A stretch of DNA of 20,000 nucleotides, taken from positions 10,001-30,000 of the forward strand of contig JAHBMJ010000978.1 of assembly GCA_018398765.1 (NCBI GenBank), given 5' to 3'. Under the pieces are notes generated by a model. The model did not search any database, was not told the origin of the DNA, and worked only from the letters and a program-made list of their open reading frames with translations. This document shows positions 10,170 through 18,696 of this stretch, piece by piece. Numbering within the stretch: position 1 is the first letter of the stretch; each line of letters begins with the position of its first letter. Position numbers and translations under genes: made by a program. This DNA is from Chromera velia (lineage: Eukaryota; Sar; Chromeraceae).

Positions 10170-10831
10170 GGAGGATTGTTTAGAGGAGCACTACCGGTTT
10201 TGCTGTTAAGAGTCCTTGTTTCAGGATCAGACTCCCTGAGGTTCTCTCCTTTTTCGTTCGTTAGATTCCTTCTTTCCTTTTTTCCAGAACCTTTTTCTAG
10301 ACCTTCCTTCTTTCCTTCGTGCTTGTTTGACTCGTTCCCTTTCGTCTTCATAATTTTTTTGTGACTTCTGCAAATGGGCCCTTGCATGCGCTTGCATGCC
10401 CTTACTATTGAAAGAATTCTTTTCCTTCTTAGCAGATCTTGACCTGTTTGATCGTTCATGCAATCAAGCCAACAGCGATAGATAAATGACAGTGGCAGAC
10501 CGACGGGGTGTGGATCGGTAGGCTAGAACGGAAGTTGTTTGGTGTTTCAGGCGGTGTATGACGCAATCGATGCCTCCTTACATGCGTGCGTGCGTCATCC
10601 ATCCATGCATGCGTGCTGATCTCAGTATGCACGTTGTATACATGTATTTTGCATGCATGCATTTGCATTAATACACATCTCTTCAATCGATCGCTGTACA
10701 TCGCTCGTATGCCTTACGACAGCTCCGTAAGCCTCTCTTTTGCGTGCCGAAAACTGACAATGCATGTTGGTATGGTCAAGATTCCTCAGCTGTCTGAAGA
10801 GGTTAAAGTGATTCTAGCTCCTATATTACTA
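10170..10831 (+). repeat. Left long terminal repeat
   Basis: Starts GGAGGATTG and ends TATTACTA. It aligns without net length change to 11885-12546. Confidence 0.75.
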
Positions 10832-11124
10832 GAGCTTCTCCTGGGGCGGCGGTAGCTAAGAACTCAGGGTTTTCACGAGAGGTTTACAGGGAGTTTTTGG
10901 CTGTGTCCATCTCTCTATCATGTTGCATCTGCAGTTTGAGATTTGAAGCACTTCACGGTGGTATTCTCTCTTTGTTTCCTGTTGCAGCGCACTGCTGAAC
11001 CGTCTGAAGACTGTGTTCGCTCGGCCGTTCTGTAACTAAACTTGAGAGCTCTGCCACCCTTTGACTTACCGTCTTCTTTTCATCACCTCGGTCTAGCTCA
11101 CATTGCGCTTTTTGCTTTCTTGAG

Positions 11125-11649
11125 ATGGCTGCTACGACTCCCTCTATCTTGGCCCAGGCTGTCCTCTGGAGGACGGAAGCTTTCCTTGCTGAGCAGGGTT
11201 TTGCAGCTTCGGACCCTTTCTGTTCCGGTTCGTTGGTAGAAGCTTTGGAACGTTTTCTTGGATTCCTTCGTCGACGCAGGGATCCGGTTGCTTTCTCTGA
11301 TTCAGGATGCGTTGGCTTTATAACAGCAGCCAGCTGTCACCGACGTAGGAAGCGTATGAGGAGGGGGAAACGCTTCTTTAAGGCAAAGTGGGAACGGATG
11401 AGTTCGGATGTGAGGGACACGGACGCGCCGTCTTCAAACGAATGCAGATCTCTTTCTTGGCCAGGCCCCTTGACTGCATCATGTTGCAGTCTTGAGCCCC
11501 CTCTTGTGCAGAAAGAGTCTAATGCCCGTGAATATGACCATTGCTCTATGATGAAAACAACTAGACGGTGTCTGACTCAACCGCATCAGGGGAAGTTTCA
11601 AGGTGTGTTTGGGACTTCTTCGAGAGTTTGGGGTGCAGTTATGCGATAG
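11125..11649 (+). CDS. Open frame inside the LTR-like element, product unknown
   Basis: A single 174-codon frame starts with ATG in the internal region of the LTR-like element, about 290 bp after the left repeat, which is where a gag-like frame would sit. The predicted protein has an alpha-helical-looking start (MAATTPSILAQAVLWRTEAF) and a strongly basic patch (HRRRKRMRRGKRFFKAKW) near residues 75-92. It has no zinc knuckle or other motif that I recognise. It could be a remnant of an element protein, a captured host fragment, or a chance frame. Confidence 0.3.
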   Translation: MAATTPSILAQAVLWRTEAFLAEQGFAASDPFCSGSLVEALERFLGFLRRRRDPVAFSDSGCVGFITAASCHRRRKRMRRGKRFFKAKWERMSSDVRDTDAPSSNECRSLSWPGPLTASCCSLEPPLVQKESNAREYDHCSMMKTTRRCLTQPHQGKFQGVFGTSSRVWGAVMR

Positions 11650-11884
11650 AGGGATGGTTTATTGCTTTGTGCAGGAGTGGTAAATGGGGTGGGGAAGGGA
11701 CATACCTCGGTGGGGCTAGTGAAATCGGGTCTTTCTGTTAATCCTCTTCGAAGCAATCGGTCCACGGACAAGGACTTCGTGACGGAAGGGCGTCGCTTGC
11801 TTCGTTGTTGTATGCAAGCCTTGGATCATCGTCAATTGATCTAGTAGAAAGGGGGGGCGGGCGCGCGTGTCCGCTGGGCGCCTT

Positions 11885-12546
11885 GGAGGATTGTTTAGAG
11901 GAGCACTACCGGTTTTGCTGTTAAGAGTCCTTGCTTCAGGATCAGACTCCCTGAGGTTCTCTCCTTTTTCGTTCGTTAGATTCCTTCTTTCCTTTCTTCC
12001 AGAACCTTCCTCTAGACCTTCCTTCTTTCCTTCATGCTTGTTTGACTCGTTCCCTTTCGTCTTCATAATTTTTTTGTGACTTCTGCAAATGGGCCCTTGC
12101 ATGTGCTTGCATGCCCTTACTATTGAAAGAATTCTTTTCCTTCTTAGCAGATCTTGACCTGTTTGATCGTTCATGCAATCAAGCCAACAGCGATAGATAA
12201 ATGACAGTGGCAGACCGACGGGGTGTCGATCGGTAGGCTAGAACGGAAGTTGTTTGGTGTTTCAGGCGGTGTATGACGCGATCAATGCCTCCTTACATGC
12301 GTGCGTGCGTTATCCATTCATGTATGCGCGCTGATCTCAGTATGCGCGTTGTATGCATATATTTTGCATGCATGCATTTGCATTAATACACATCTCTTCA
12401 ATCGATTGCTGTACATCGCTCGTATGCCTTACGACAGCTCCGTAAGCCTCTCTTTTGTGTGCCAAAAACTGATAATGCATGTCGGTATGGTCAAGATTCC
12501 TCAGCTGTCTGAAGAGGTTAAAGTGATTCTAGCTCCTATATTACTA
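11885..12546 (+). repeat. Right long terminal repeat
   Basis: Partner of 10170-10831 at an offset of exactly 1715 bases at both edges. About 20 of the 21 or so differences are transitions. Confidence 0.75.
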
Positions 12547-12551
12547 CGTAC

Positions 12552-12825
12552 AATTCTCCTCCATGTGTGTTTTTGTATATGTACCGATACATGAAGGTTA
12601 GACGCATGTTCGTCATGCACGCGCGCTGTACAGCTGCCGGAAAGCGCGGGTCCCGAAAGGCAAATGTAACCCGATTTATTGGTAATTCAACTTTTTTTTT
12701 TCCATAGGTGCGGCTAAGGGCCTTAACAGATACCATGGCCGGGGGCCACGGCATACGGGATGCATGCATTATGAATATAATAATTATACGGGATGCACCC
12801 AACCAGCTGGGTGAGTGCCTCGGGG
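12552..12825. repeat. GC-rich flank with partial relatives of the long inverted repeat
   Basis: It contains GCGCGGGTCCCGAAAGGC near 12645, close to GCGCGGTCCCGAAAAGC in the inverted repeat near 17155. It also has CCGGGGGCCACGGCAT near 12738 and the 27-bp module (12762-12788) found at 3364. It may be an older, rearranged copy of the same repeat family. Confidence 0.45.
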
Positions 12826-13197
12826 GGGTCCGCTAACTGATGCACACCATCGGGGGCTTGGGCATGTCTAAGTTGTGTGCTGCCATGGGGCGGGGGCCAC
12901 GGCAGCGAAGTATGCTTTTCGGGACCGCGCGCCCGTCGTATGCATGTGCAACTCCGTGCGAGTTAATTACTTGCATGAGGGGCACGCATGCGCAATTAAA
13001 GTAATTAAGGTATGTGCGATCGCGGCTCCGTGCGAGTGGCTTGAGGGGCACATTTTGGAACTCGGGCGACACCGACCGTGACGGAGACAGAACCGATCCC
13101 CCCCCCCCCCAAAAATGAAAAAATGCGTTATGCGAGTGCGTGCCATCTCAGGGCCTCTCGGCTGATCTCAGCAGAGCTGAGCTGCCCCCCGAGGCGA
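12826..13197 (+). repeat. Left long inverted repeat
   Basis: Ends inward at GAGGCGA, next to a palindromic CTCAGCAGAGCTGAG. It includes a 13-base C run at 13098-13110 whose partner is the G run near 16973-16983. Confidence 0.85.
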
Positions 13198-13394
13198 ACC
13201 GCGGATCGATCGCCTGTATTGCAAGTGTGTGTACTGCTCTCAGTCGATCGATCACGCCGCTACAGCTGCCCATGGCACCTGCTGCCACACTTTTGATGTC
13301 GATTCGAACTCGATCGTCTATTACGAAAAGCTCGCTGTAGCCCACGAAACACGCGCTCCATCTGCTATTAAAGTTCTTTCGTTGAGATTTCACA

Positions 13395-14600
13395 ATGGCG
13401 TTGCTCCGAAGACTGAGTACCATACTCTTCAAGCCCTCTACGGTCTTTGAACCAGTACCCGGTTCAGAGATCCGCAGAATGTCTCTGGCAGACACGGCCG
13501 TGGGCTCTGGCTCCGGTCTGAACCTGGGCTCAACTGACGTGAGTGTGTTGCATGAAGGAATTCAGCGGTCATCATGCACATGCATTCTGCATGTGCACAT
13601 GAATGAATGCCCTCATGTCTCTCTTTGTTTTTGCTCTCCTGCAGTCACTTCCGGTACCTGAGCCTGACGGTCAGTCCCTCTCTCGGTTTCCAGCAAGTCT
13701 TTCTTCCAGGCACGTGATCTCAGCGTCTTTCTGATCGTTCAGGCGCTCTTATTCAACTTCTCTGCCTCCCTGTTGCGTATATCCGTGTGTGCAGATTTGA
13801 GGGACCTTGAAGGTCAGTCACTTTTGTGATCATGCCCATTCCCTGATTTCGGAATCTGCTGTGAGGGGCAGTATGACCTTCGACGAGATGAAAGCTGAAA
13901 GTTGTACTGAATTGCGTTGTGCCTCTTCATCTTTGCAAGTCGTTATCTCTTCCAGCTCTACGTTGGTGTATGAACATACACATGCCTGGATACATACGCG
14001 GATCCCGTATCGTTTCGTGCACTTAATTCCGCCCTGACTCCACGAAGCACCTCGTTCCTGCTCCCGTCTTGATTCTCTCAAGGATAGTGTCGCTCCTCCC
14101 CGTCCTTCCCTGTGCCTTTTTCCTCCTCCGCCTTGCCACACTCTTCCACGAGCGAACGTCCTTTTGTCACTTCGGACGCTCGGTCTCCTTCCTACAACGT
14201 TCTCTCTGCGCCGATCCGCTACCCCGTCCGCAGGCTGCTCTCGGATCAGTATCTAAAAAGCGATTGAGTCAATAAACAGATGCATGAATGAATCAATGAA
14301 CGGATGGACGAATGTCTGCATGACCAAGATGATGCCTTCATCATTGGTGCGAGTGAGTGCAGTCCCTGTGGGTGACGAGGATCTTCCCGAGACTCCCAGA
14401 GAGATCCTGCCACCTGCTCCTGCTACTATCCAGACCCCAACTTGGTCTTGGGGGGGGTTCTTTGCTTCCCATTGGAAGTCGATGACCGAATCCTGGTCAG
14501 TTCCTTCGTTCAGTTAGTTCTTCCACTTAATTGCTAATTCTGCCTTCCTTCCTTGCTTCCTTCGTTCCTTCTCGGCGTCCTTCCTGTCTGCTTGTCTGTG

Positions 14601-14679
<79 letters not shown>

Positions 14680-16218
14680 CTGTCTGTCTGTCTGTCTGTC
14701 TGGTGTTTGGCTGACTCTGTTGTCACTTCTCTCTGCGCTCGTTATCCCTGCTGTCTTCCTAGGCGATGTTATGCAATGCACTCTCCATGCACATACTGAA
14801 CAAAAAGTACGCTTTTGTTGGGCAATTTATAAGCGCTTAGCTCTTCTCGTTTCCCTGGCTTCCTCTGTTCTGCAGGACCTGTTGCTTCACTCGTGAGAGA
14901 CTCGAGCCCCTCAACCACGGTCAGCCCTGCAGACAAGTTCTTCCAGTAGTTGTCTAGCTGACATGAATAATGTTGCCGTGTCTTGTCTTGAATTGGTCCC
15001 ATGTGGCACGCCTCCCTCTGGCTGTCTGCCTGAATTAATCTGCAAACGCCCTCTTCCGCTTTCCTGGCCCGCACATTCTTTCCAGCTGGTGTGCGTGTTT
15101 CTGTAATCCTCCGCGACCTAATGTCACTGCATGAGGCTTCTCTTCTCAGTCCGTCTGCATCTCGAGAGAGAGGGGGACACTCCCTAGATCGATCGAACAG
15201 TCCTTTCTTTCTCCATACATCTAATTGACAGTTCTTTGATTCGAGGCCTTTCGAGTTGAGGCTCGATTCAATTTTTCGATTTCCTTTTTTCTTAATTTTC
15301 TGTCTGCTCGCGTGCACACGTGAATTAAGTAATTCCTGTATGCATGCAGAGGCAGGCCCGATCTACTTCCCTCGGCACGCCCCGGCGAGATACGACAAGC
15401 TCTTTTGTTCGGAGAGAAAGTTTCCTGACGGTCAGTCGGGGCTCAATCTGAACGAACTGTGTCTTTGTTTTCATCATCAACTCTGAAGGATCTCTACGAG
15501 AGACAAATACATCATTCTCGTGGTCACAGAGTTTAATTAACTTCACAAAACCATCTATCTCACCCACCTCCTCGCTAGTTACCGGGCAAAGCTGAATGAA
15601 GTCTATCTGTCTCTTCGAAGTTCTTGCAAGCCTCTCTTGTTTTTGTCCAGTATTGTGTCTGTCGTGAGAGGTTCTGTCAACAGCCTTCTGTATTATATCG
15701 CTCCGATCCGTCTTTCCGGAGGAACTGGACACCCAGGCCCCCACAAGCCCTTCCTTTCATGAAAGAAGTAAATGCATGTCTCGTTTGTTGCAGCGGAGGA
15801 ACTGGACACCCAGCCCCCCACAAGCCCGAGAGAGAGAAGGAAGAGCGTTGAGGAACACCCACTGTACAGAATGCCCAAAGTCCAAATGGGGCTTCGAGGA
15901 AATGACCGGCTCTGGGCGGCTGCGTTTGGAGCACTCAGTGGTCAGTGTTGACTGCGGTTTGCTCGTCTGTTCCTTTTTTCTTAATGTCTTTCTTTGCCTC
16001 CTCTTTCCTTCCTTCCTTCCTCCCTCCCTCTATCCCCCCTGTCTTCCTTCAGACATGAATTCGATCCTGCGTGTGAGATCAGCTGCTCTCCTCTCACCTC
16101 CGTCCTAGACCCCCTTTTCCTTCTCGTAACGCATTTTTTGTCTTTCTCATACGTGCCTCCAATGTCTGCCTATGAAAACGTGCATGCTGTCTGGAGGATT
16201 TGGCGTCCATCCCCTATT

Positions 16219-16260
<42 letters not shown>

Positions 16261-16602
16261 TTCCTTCCTTTCTTTCTTTCTGTCTGTCTTTCTTTCTTCC
16301 TTCCTTCCTTCCTTCCTTTCGTTCATTCATTCATTCATTCATTCATTCATTCATTCATTCATTCAGAGAATTCACACCATGCAATCCAGGCAGCGTCATG
16401 CCATCACATTTGAAACCCTGTCATGCACTTCTACCTGCCTGCCTGTCTTTCTGCCTGTGTTTGTGTGTGTGCTGACTGACGTGCAGAGGACCCCCCCTCT
16501 CGTCCCATCCCCCCAGAGATGAGAGAGGACTACAAAATGCCCAAAGTAGGCAGGGGACCCTTGGGGAACGATCGGCTCTGGGCAGCTGCCTTTGACGTTT
16601 GA
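13395..16602 (+). CDS. Spliced gene, 8-9 exons, probable mitochondrial protein of unknown family
   Basis: Exons read from the sequence are 13395-13538, 13645-13669, 13795-13812, 14363-14495, 14876-14919, 15350-15430, 15794-15940, possibly 16053-16070, and 16487-16602 (TGA at 16600-16602). Each acceptor follows a pyrimidine tract and CAG, except the weak 14363 site. Phases 0,1,1,2,1,1,1 keep one frame to the end, giving 235 residues, or 241 with the optional exon. The ATG has context CACAATGG, and the N-terminus (MALLRRLSTILFKPSTVF) is basic and amphipathic like a mitochondrial presequence. Later pieces include TWSWGGFFASHWKSMTESW, RYDKLFCSERKFPD and two terminal exons sharing MPKV..G..GNDRLWAAAF. 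I do not recognise the family. It lies wholly inside the 4.4-kb inverted-repeat unit. The 18-bp third exon and the 550-bp third intron are the least certain parts; another exon could hide there. Confidence 0.6.
14601..14702. repeat. (TCTG)n/(TCTA)n microsatellite in the fourth intron
   Basis: Tetranucleotide array of TCTG with an inner block of TCTA. It lies in the 380-bp intron between 14496 and 14875. Confidence 0.95.
15717..15828 (+). repeat. Partial duplication of an exon start
   Basis: The 34-base beginning of the exon at 15794 (CGGAGGAACTGGACACCCAG and on) is repeated almost exactly 77 bases upstream at 15717-15750, inside the preceding intron. The upstream copy lacks an AG directly before it, so it is probably not spliced. 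Confidence 0.85.
16217..16366. repeat. (TTTC)n, (TTCC)n and (ATTC)n microsatellite
   Basis: Adjoining tetranucleotide arrays in the last intron of the spliced gene. Open frames here read as runs of Phe/Leu/Ser or Ile/His/Ser and are artefacts. Confidence 0.95.
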
Positions 16603-16886
16603 GGGAGGGAGGGAGGGAGGGAGGGAGGGCATGTAGAAGGAAGGAAAGAAGGAAGAAATCATGCGTGCGTCATCCTGATTCGCGTCTCCCCCATGCATGC
16701 ATTGGAAGGGGGAGAGAGAGAGGGGAAGGGGGGGGGCGGTGCCGAAAGCCGTTTCAAGAAGAGACTACGCTGTTCTTTGAGCACTTCACGTTCTTGATGC
16801 CTGCATTGCACCCGGGGCCGTTTATAGGACCGTTTCACATTCAAGATCTTTCTTATAGTTGTGCATTTGGAAGTGAAATTGTCACG
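16603..16886. other. 3' region of the spliced gene up to the right inverted repeat
   Basis: Begins with a GGGA array (to about 16629) directly after the stop codon, then purine-rich and mixed sequence. No second gene is visible. It presumably holds the 3' untranslated region. Confidence 0.45.
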
Positions 16887-17261
16887 TCGCCTCGGGGGGC
16901 AGCTCAGCTCTGCTGAGATCAGCCGAGAGGCCCTGAGATCGCACGCACTCGCATAACGCATTTTTTCATTTTGGGGGGGGGGGTTCGGTTCTGTCTCTCT
17001 CCGTCACGGTGTGCCCGAATTCCAAAATGTGCCCCTCAAGCAACTCGCACGGAGCCGCGATCGCACATACCTTAATTACTTCGCGCATGTATGCCCCTCA
17101 AGTAACTCGCACGGAGTTGCGAATGAAAATACATATGACTCGCGCGGCTAGTCGCGCGGTCCCGAAAAGCATGCTTCGCGCGCGTTGCCGTGGCCCCCGC
17201 CCTATACACACAAGACATGCCCAAGCCCCAGATGGTGTGCATCAATCAAATTAGTGGACCC
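16887..17261 (-). repeat. Right long inverted repeat
   Basis: Inverted partner of 12826-13197, ending outward at GGACCC. Its two subterminal words lie at 17030-17053 and 17092-17115. Confidence 0.85.
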
Positions 17262-17791
17262 TCTTAAATGGCCTAACTAGTAGGGTATATCATGTTTCAG
17301 TAAAACGTTGAACTAGTGATCATATGTGTTAGTTTTTATCTAATTTTGTTCTTTTAATACCCCAATGAATTAAACAACATTTTGAATAATGGATTAGTAG
17401 TACTATAGATCACCTAGTATAAGATTTGAACATCTAGTTAGACATCCTAATGAACATTCAAAATTCAGGTATTTTGGATCACTTTCAGGCATTGGAAGCT
17501 TTTAGCTAGGCGCCGCACATGCAGGCTAATGCCAGCCTTGCACGAATCTAATTAAAAAAAAAGAATTAAATTGAAATCGCTAGTTATTTAAATTTTTTTT
17601 CTATCATGCAATGTTAATGCAACACTATACAACACTAAAACAATACCATGCAACACTAAATTCCTGTGTGATATGTGTTGTAACACGATGTAGTCCCTAA
17701 AATAACCTAGAAAACAATATGAAAAAACAGTAAAACAACAATATACAATATAAAAACAAATGTGCATAATCAAGCACGTATGGCGTGGCGA
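17262..17791. repeat. AT-rich DNA with CAACACTA-type repeats
   Basis: No gene is seen. From about 17610 short words such as CAACACTA and CAATACCATGCAACAC recur. They resume at about 18010-18125 on the other side of the small MITE, so the MITE seems to have landed inside an older repeat. Confidence 0.5.
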
Positions 17792-17793
17792 TA

Positions 17794-18006
17794 CATCTAT
17801 GGGTCGGCTGACAGTGTGAATAGTACACTATTCAAACTTTTTCTAGACAGGAAATTAGAACAGTATACTATTTATGAATAGTAAATCATTTATAGTACAA
17901 AGAATTTAAAACGTCGAAGAATTTTTGAGAGAATAGTATTGAATAGTATACTAATCTGGAATAGTTACTATTCTGACAGTTAAAAAAAGAAGCCGACCCA
18001 TAAATG
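17794..18006. mobile_element. MITE, about 213 bp, TA target site
   Basis: Terminal inverted repeats CATCTATGGGTCGGCT (from 17794) and AGCCGACCCATAAATG (to 18006) differ at one base and are flanked by TA on both sides. TA target duplications fit the Tc1/mariner group. The body has no coding capacity and is built around the word GAATAGT: a hairpin GAATAGT-AC-ACTATTC at 17818-17833, another GAATAGT-T-ACTATTC at 17959-17973, and single copies between. Confidence 0.8.
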
Positions 18007-18125
18007 TATATCAATCAATTTAATTTCACACTAGATACAATACCTAAAGCAATACTAAGCAATACCCAACAGTCCTAGCAACAGTTGTTGAACAACACTA
18101 TGCAACACCGAACAATATACACTGT

Positions 18126-18696
18126 GCAAGACTTGGCAGTCTTAGTTCCATCAGGTCTGAAGGACTCACAAGCTAGCTTAGAAGAAGATTTCTGATAGCT
18201 TCCTCACTGGCATAACCTGTCTATCTGGCATTTCCAGGCAAAAGAAGAAGTCAAACATGTCAGTGACAGTGCAGACACCATGAAGGTGCAACAGAATGCG
18301 GACAGCATGTAGCAGATCTCCCTGACAATCATTTTTGCCCGCTTCACATTAAATTTTCTCAATACCACGTCCATCCTTTTCACAACTGCAGTCATTTTTC
18401 CTCCTCTTGTTTTCTTTAAGACAAGCTTCTAGGCTGTTCCGTACGAGCCGCTTCCCAGCTTTTCTTAAGAAAGTCTTAAAGATTGATACGCTTCAATCTA
18501 GTAATATTAATACTATATTCATGTATATTCATGTTTAGAAAGAAGCCTAATGCGGGTGTATCGACCTATGTATACATTAGTAGACATAGAGAAGAAAATG
18601 TAGAGGCAACTCCTTCAGAGTTATGAATGCTACTGCAGGAAACCAGCGGGCTCTATTTAGATCGAGTTCATTGAACCGAAGCAGTGATTCTAACCA
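18126..18696. other. Stretch between MITE region and LINE fragment
   Basis: A short minus-strand frame (18395 to 18204) with a hydrophobic core is present, but nothing else supports a gene. The remainder shows no repeat or coding signal that I can name. No upstream LINE sequence could be recognised directly before 18697. Confidence 0.4.

Larger units (their letters stand above)
10170..12546 (+). mobile_element. LTR-retrotransposon-like fossil, short and non-autonomous
   Basis: Two direct repeats of 662 bp (10170-10831 and 11885-12546) flank 1053 bp. The same word, CTACGTAC, stands outside both ends (10162-10169 and 12544-12551; five bases if the repeat edges are drawn as here), which marks an insertion rather than a simple tandem duplication. 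A TGG-starting stretch about 10 bases after the left repeat (10841) could be a primer-binding site, and a purine run near 11847-11858 lies before the right repeat. The repeat ends are not the usual TG...CA. No reverse transcriptase, protease or integrase is recognisable, and the internal part is far too short for them, so the element is non-autonomous. By eye the repeats differ at about 21 sites, near 3 percent, suggesting a fairly recent insertion. Confidence 0.6.
12826..17261. mobile_element. 4.4-kb unit with ~372-bp terminal inverted repeats enclosing a spliced gene
   Basis: 12826-13197 and 16887-17261 are inverted copies. Outermost is GGGTCC followed by RCTAA, then TGATGCACACCATC. The inner ~150 bp are about 95 percent alike and the outer part about 80 percent with small indels. 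Each repeat carries two direct copies of a ~24-bp word (TCCGTGCGAGT...CTTGAGGGGCA), the kind of subterminal repetition transposases bind. The interior holds no transposase, only the multi-exon gene at 13395-16602 and simple repeats. Long inverted repeats and a gene cargo resemble Mutator-like Pack elements. I could not find a matching target duplication outside the ends. Two independent inverted repeat copies that happen to flank a host gene remain possible. Confidence 0.55.

Noticed and set aside
10079-12174. Lys/Arg/Glu-rich minus-strand frames in both 662-bp repeats
   Set aside because: They are the antisense of a pyrimidine-rich tract. Each runs over the repeat edge into unrelated DNA, which argues against a conserved gene.
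13861-13950. Possible extra exon in the third intron (reads MTFDEMKAESCTELRC)
   Set aside because: Joining it at the nearest AG brings a stop in the required phase, and the gene frame is continuous without it.
14531-14896. 121-codon plus-strand frame of repeated Ser-Val-Cys-Leu
   Set aside because: It is the translation of the TCTG array in an intron.
14769-15317. 182-codon minus-strand open frame
   Set aside because: It lies opposite exon 14876-14919 and its introns. The plus-strand gene is supported by many phase-consistent splice sites, while this frame has no recognisable domain.
16172-16522. Plus-strand open frames of 90-140 codons
   Set aside because: They are products of TTTC, TTCC and ATTC arrays in an intron.
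18204-18395. 63-codon minus-strand frame with a hydrophobic core
   Set aside because: It is short, has no signal sequence or domain, and I could find no exon to join. A faint likeness to the 2070-2738 product was too weak to use.
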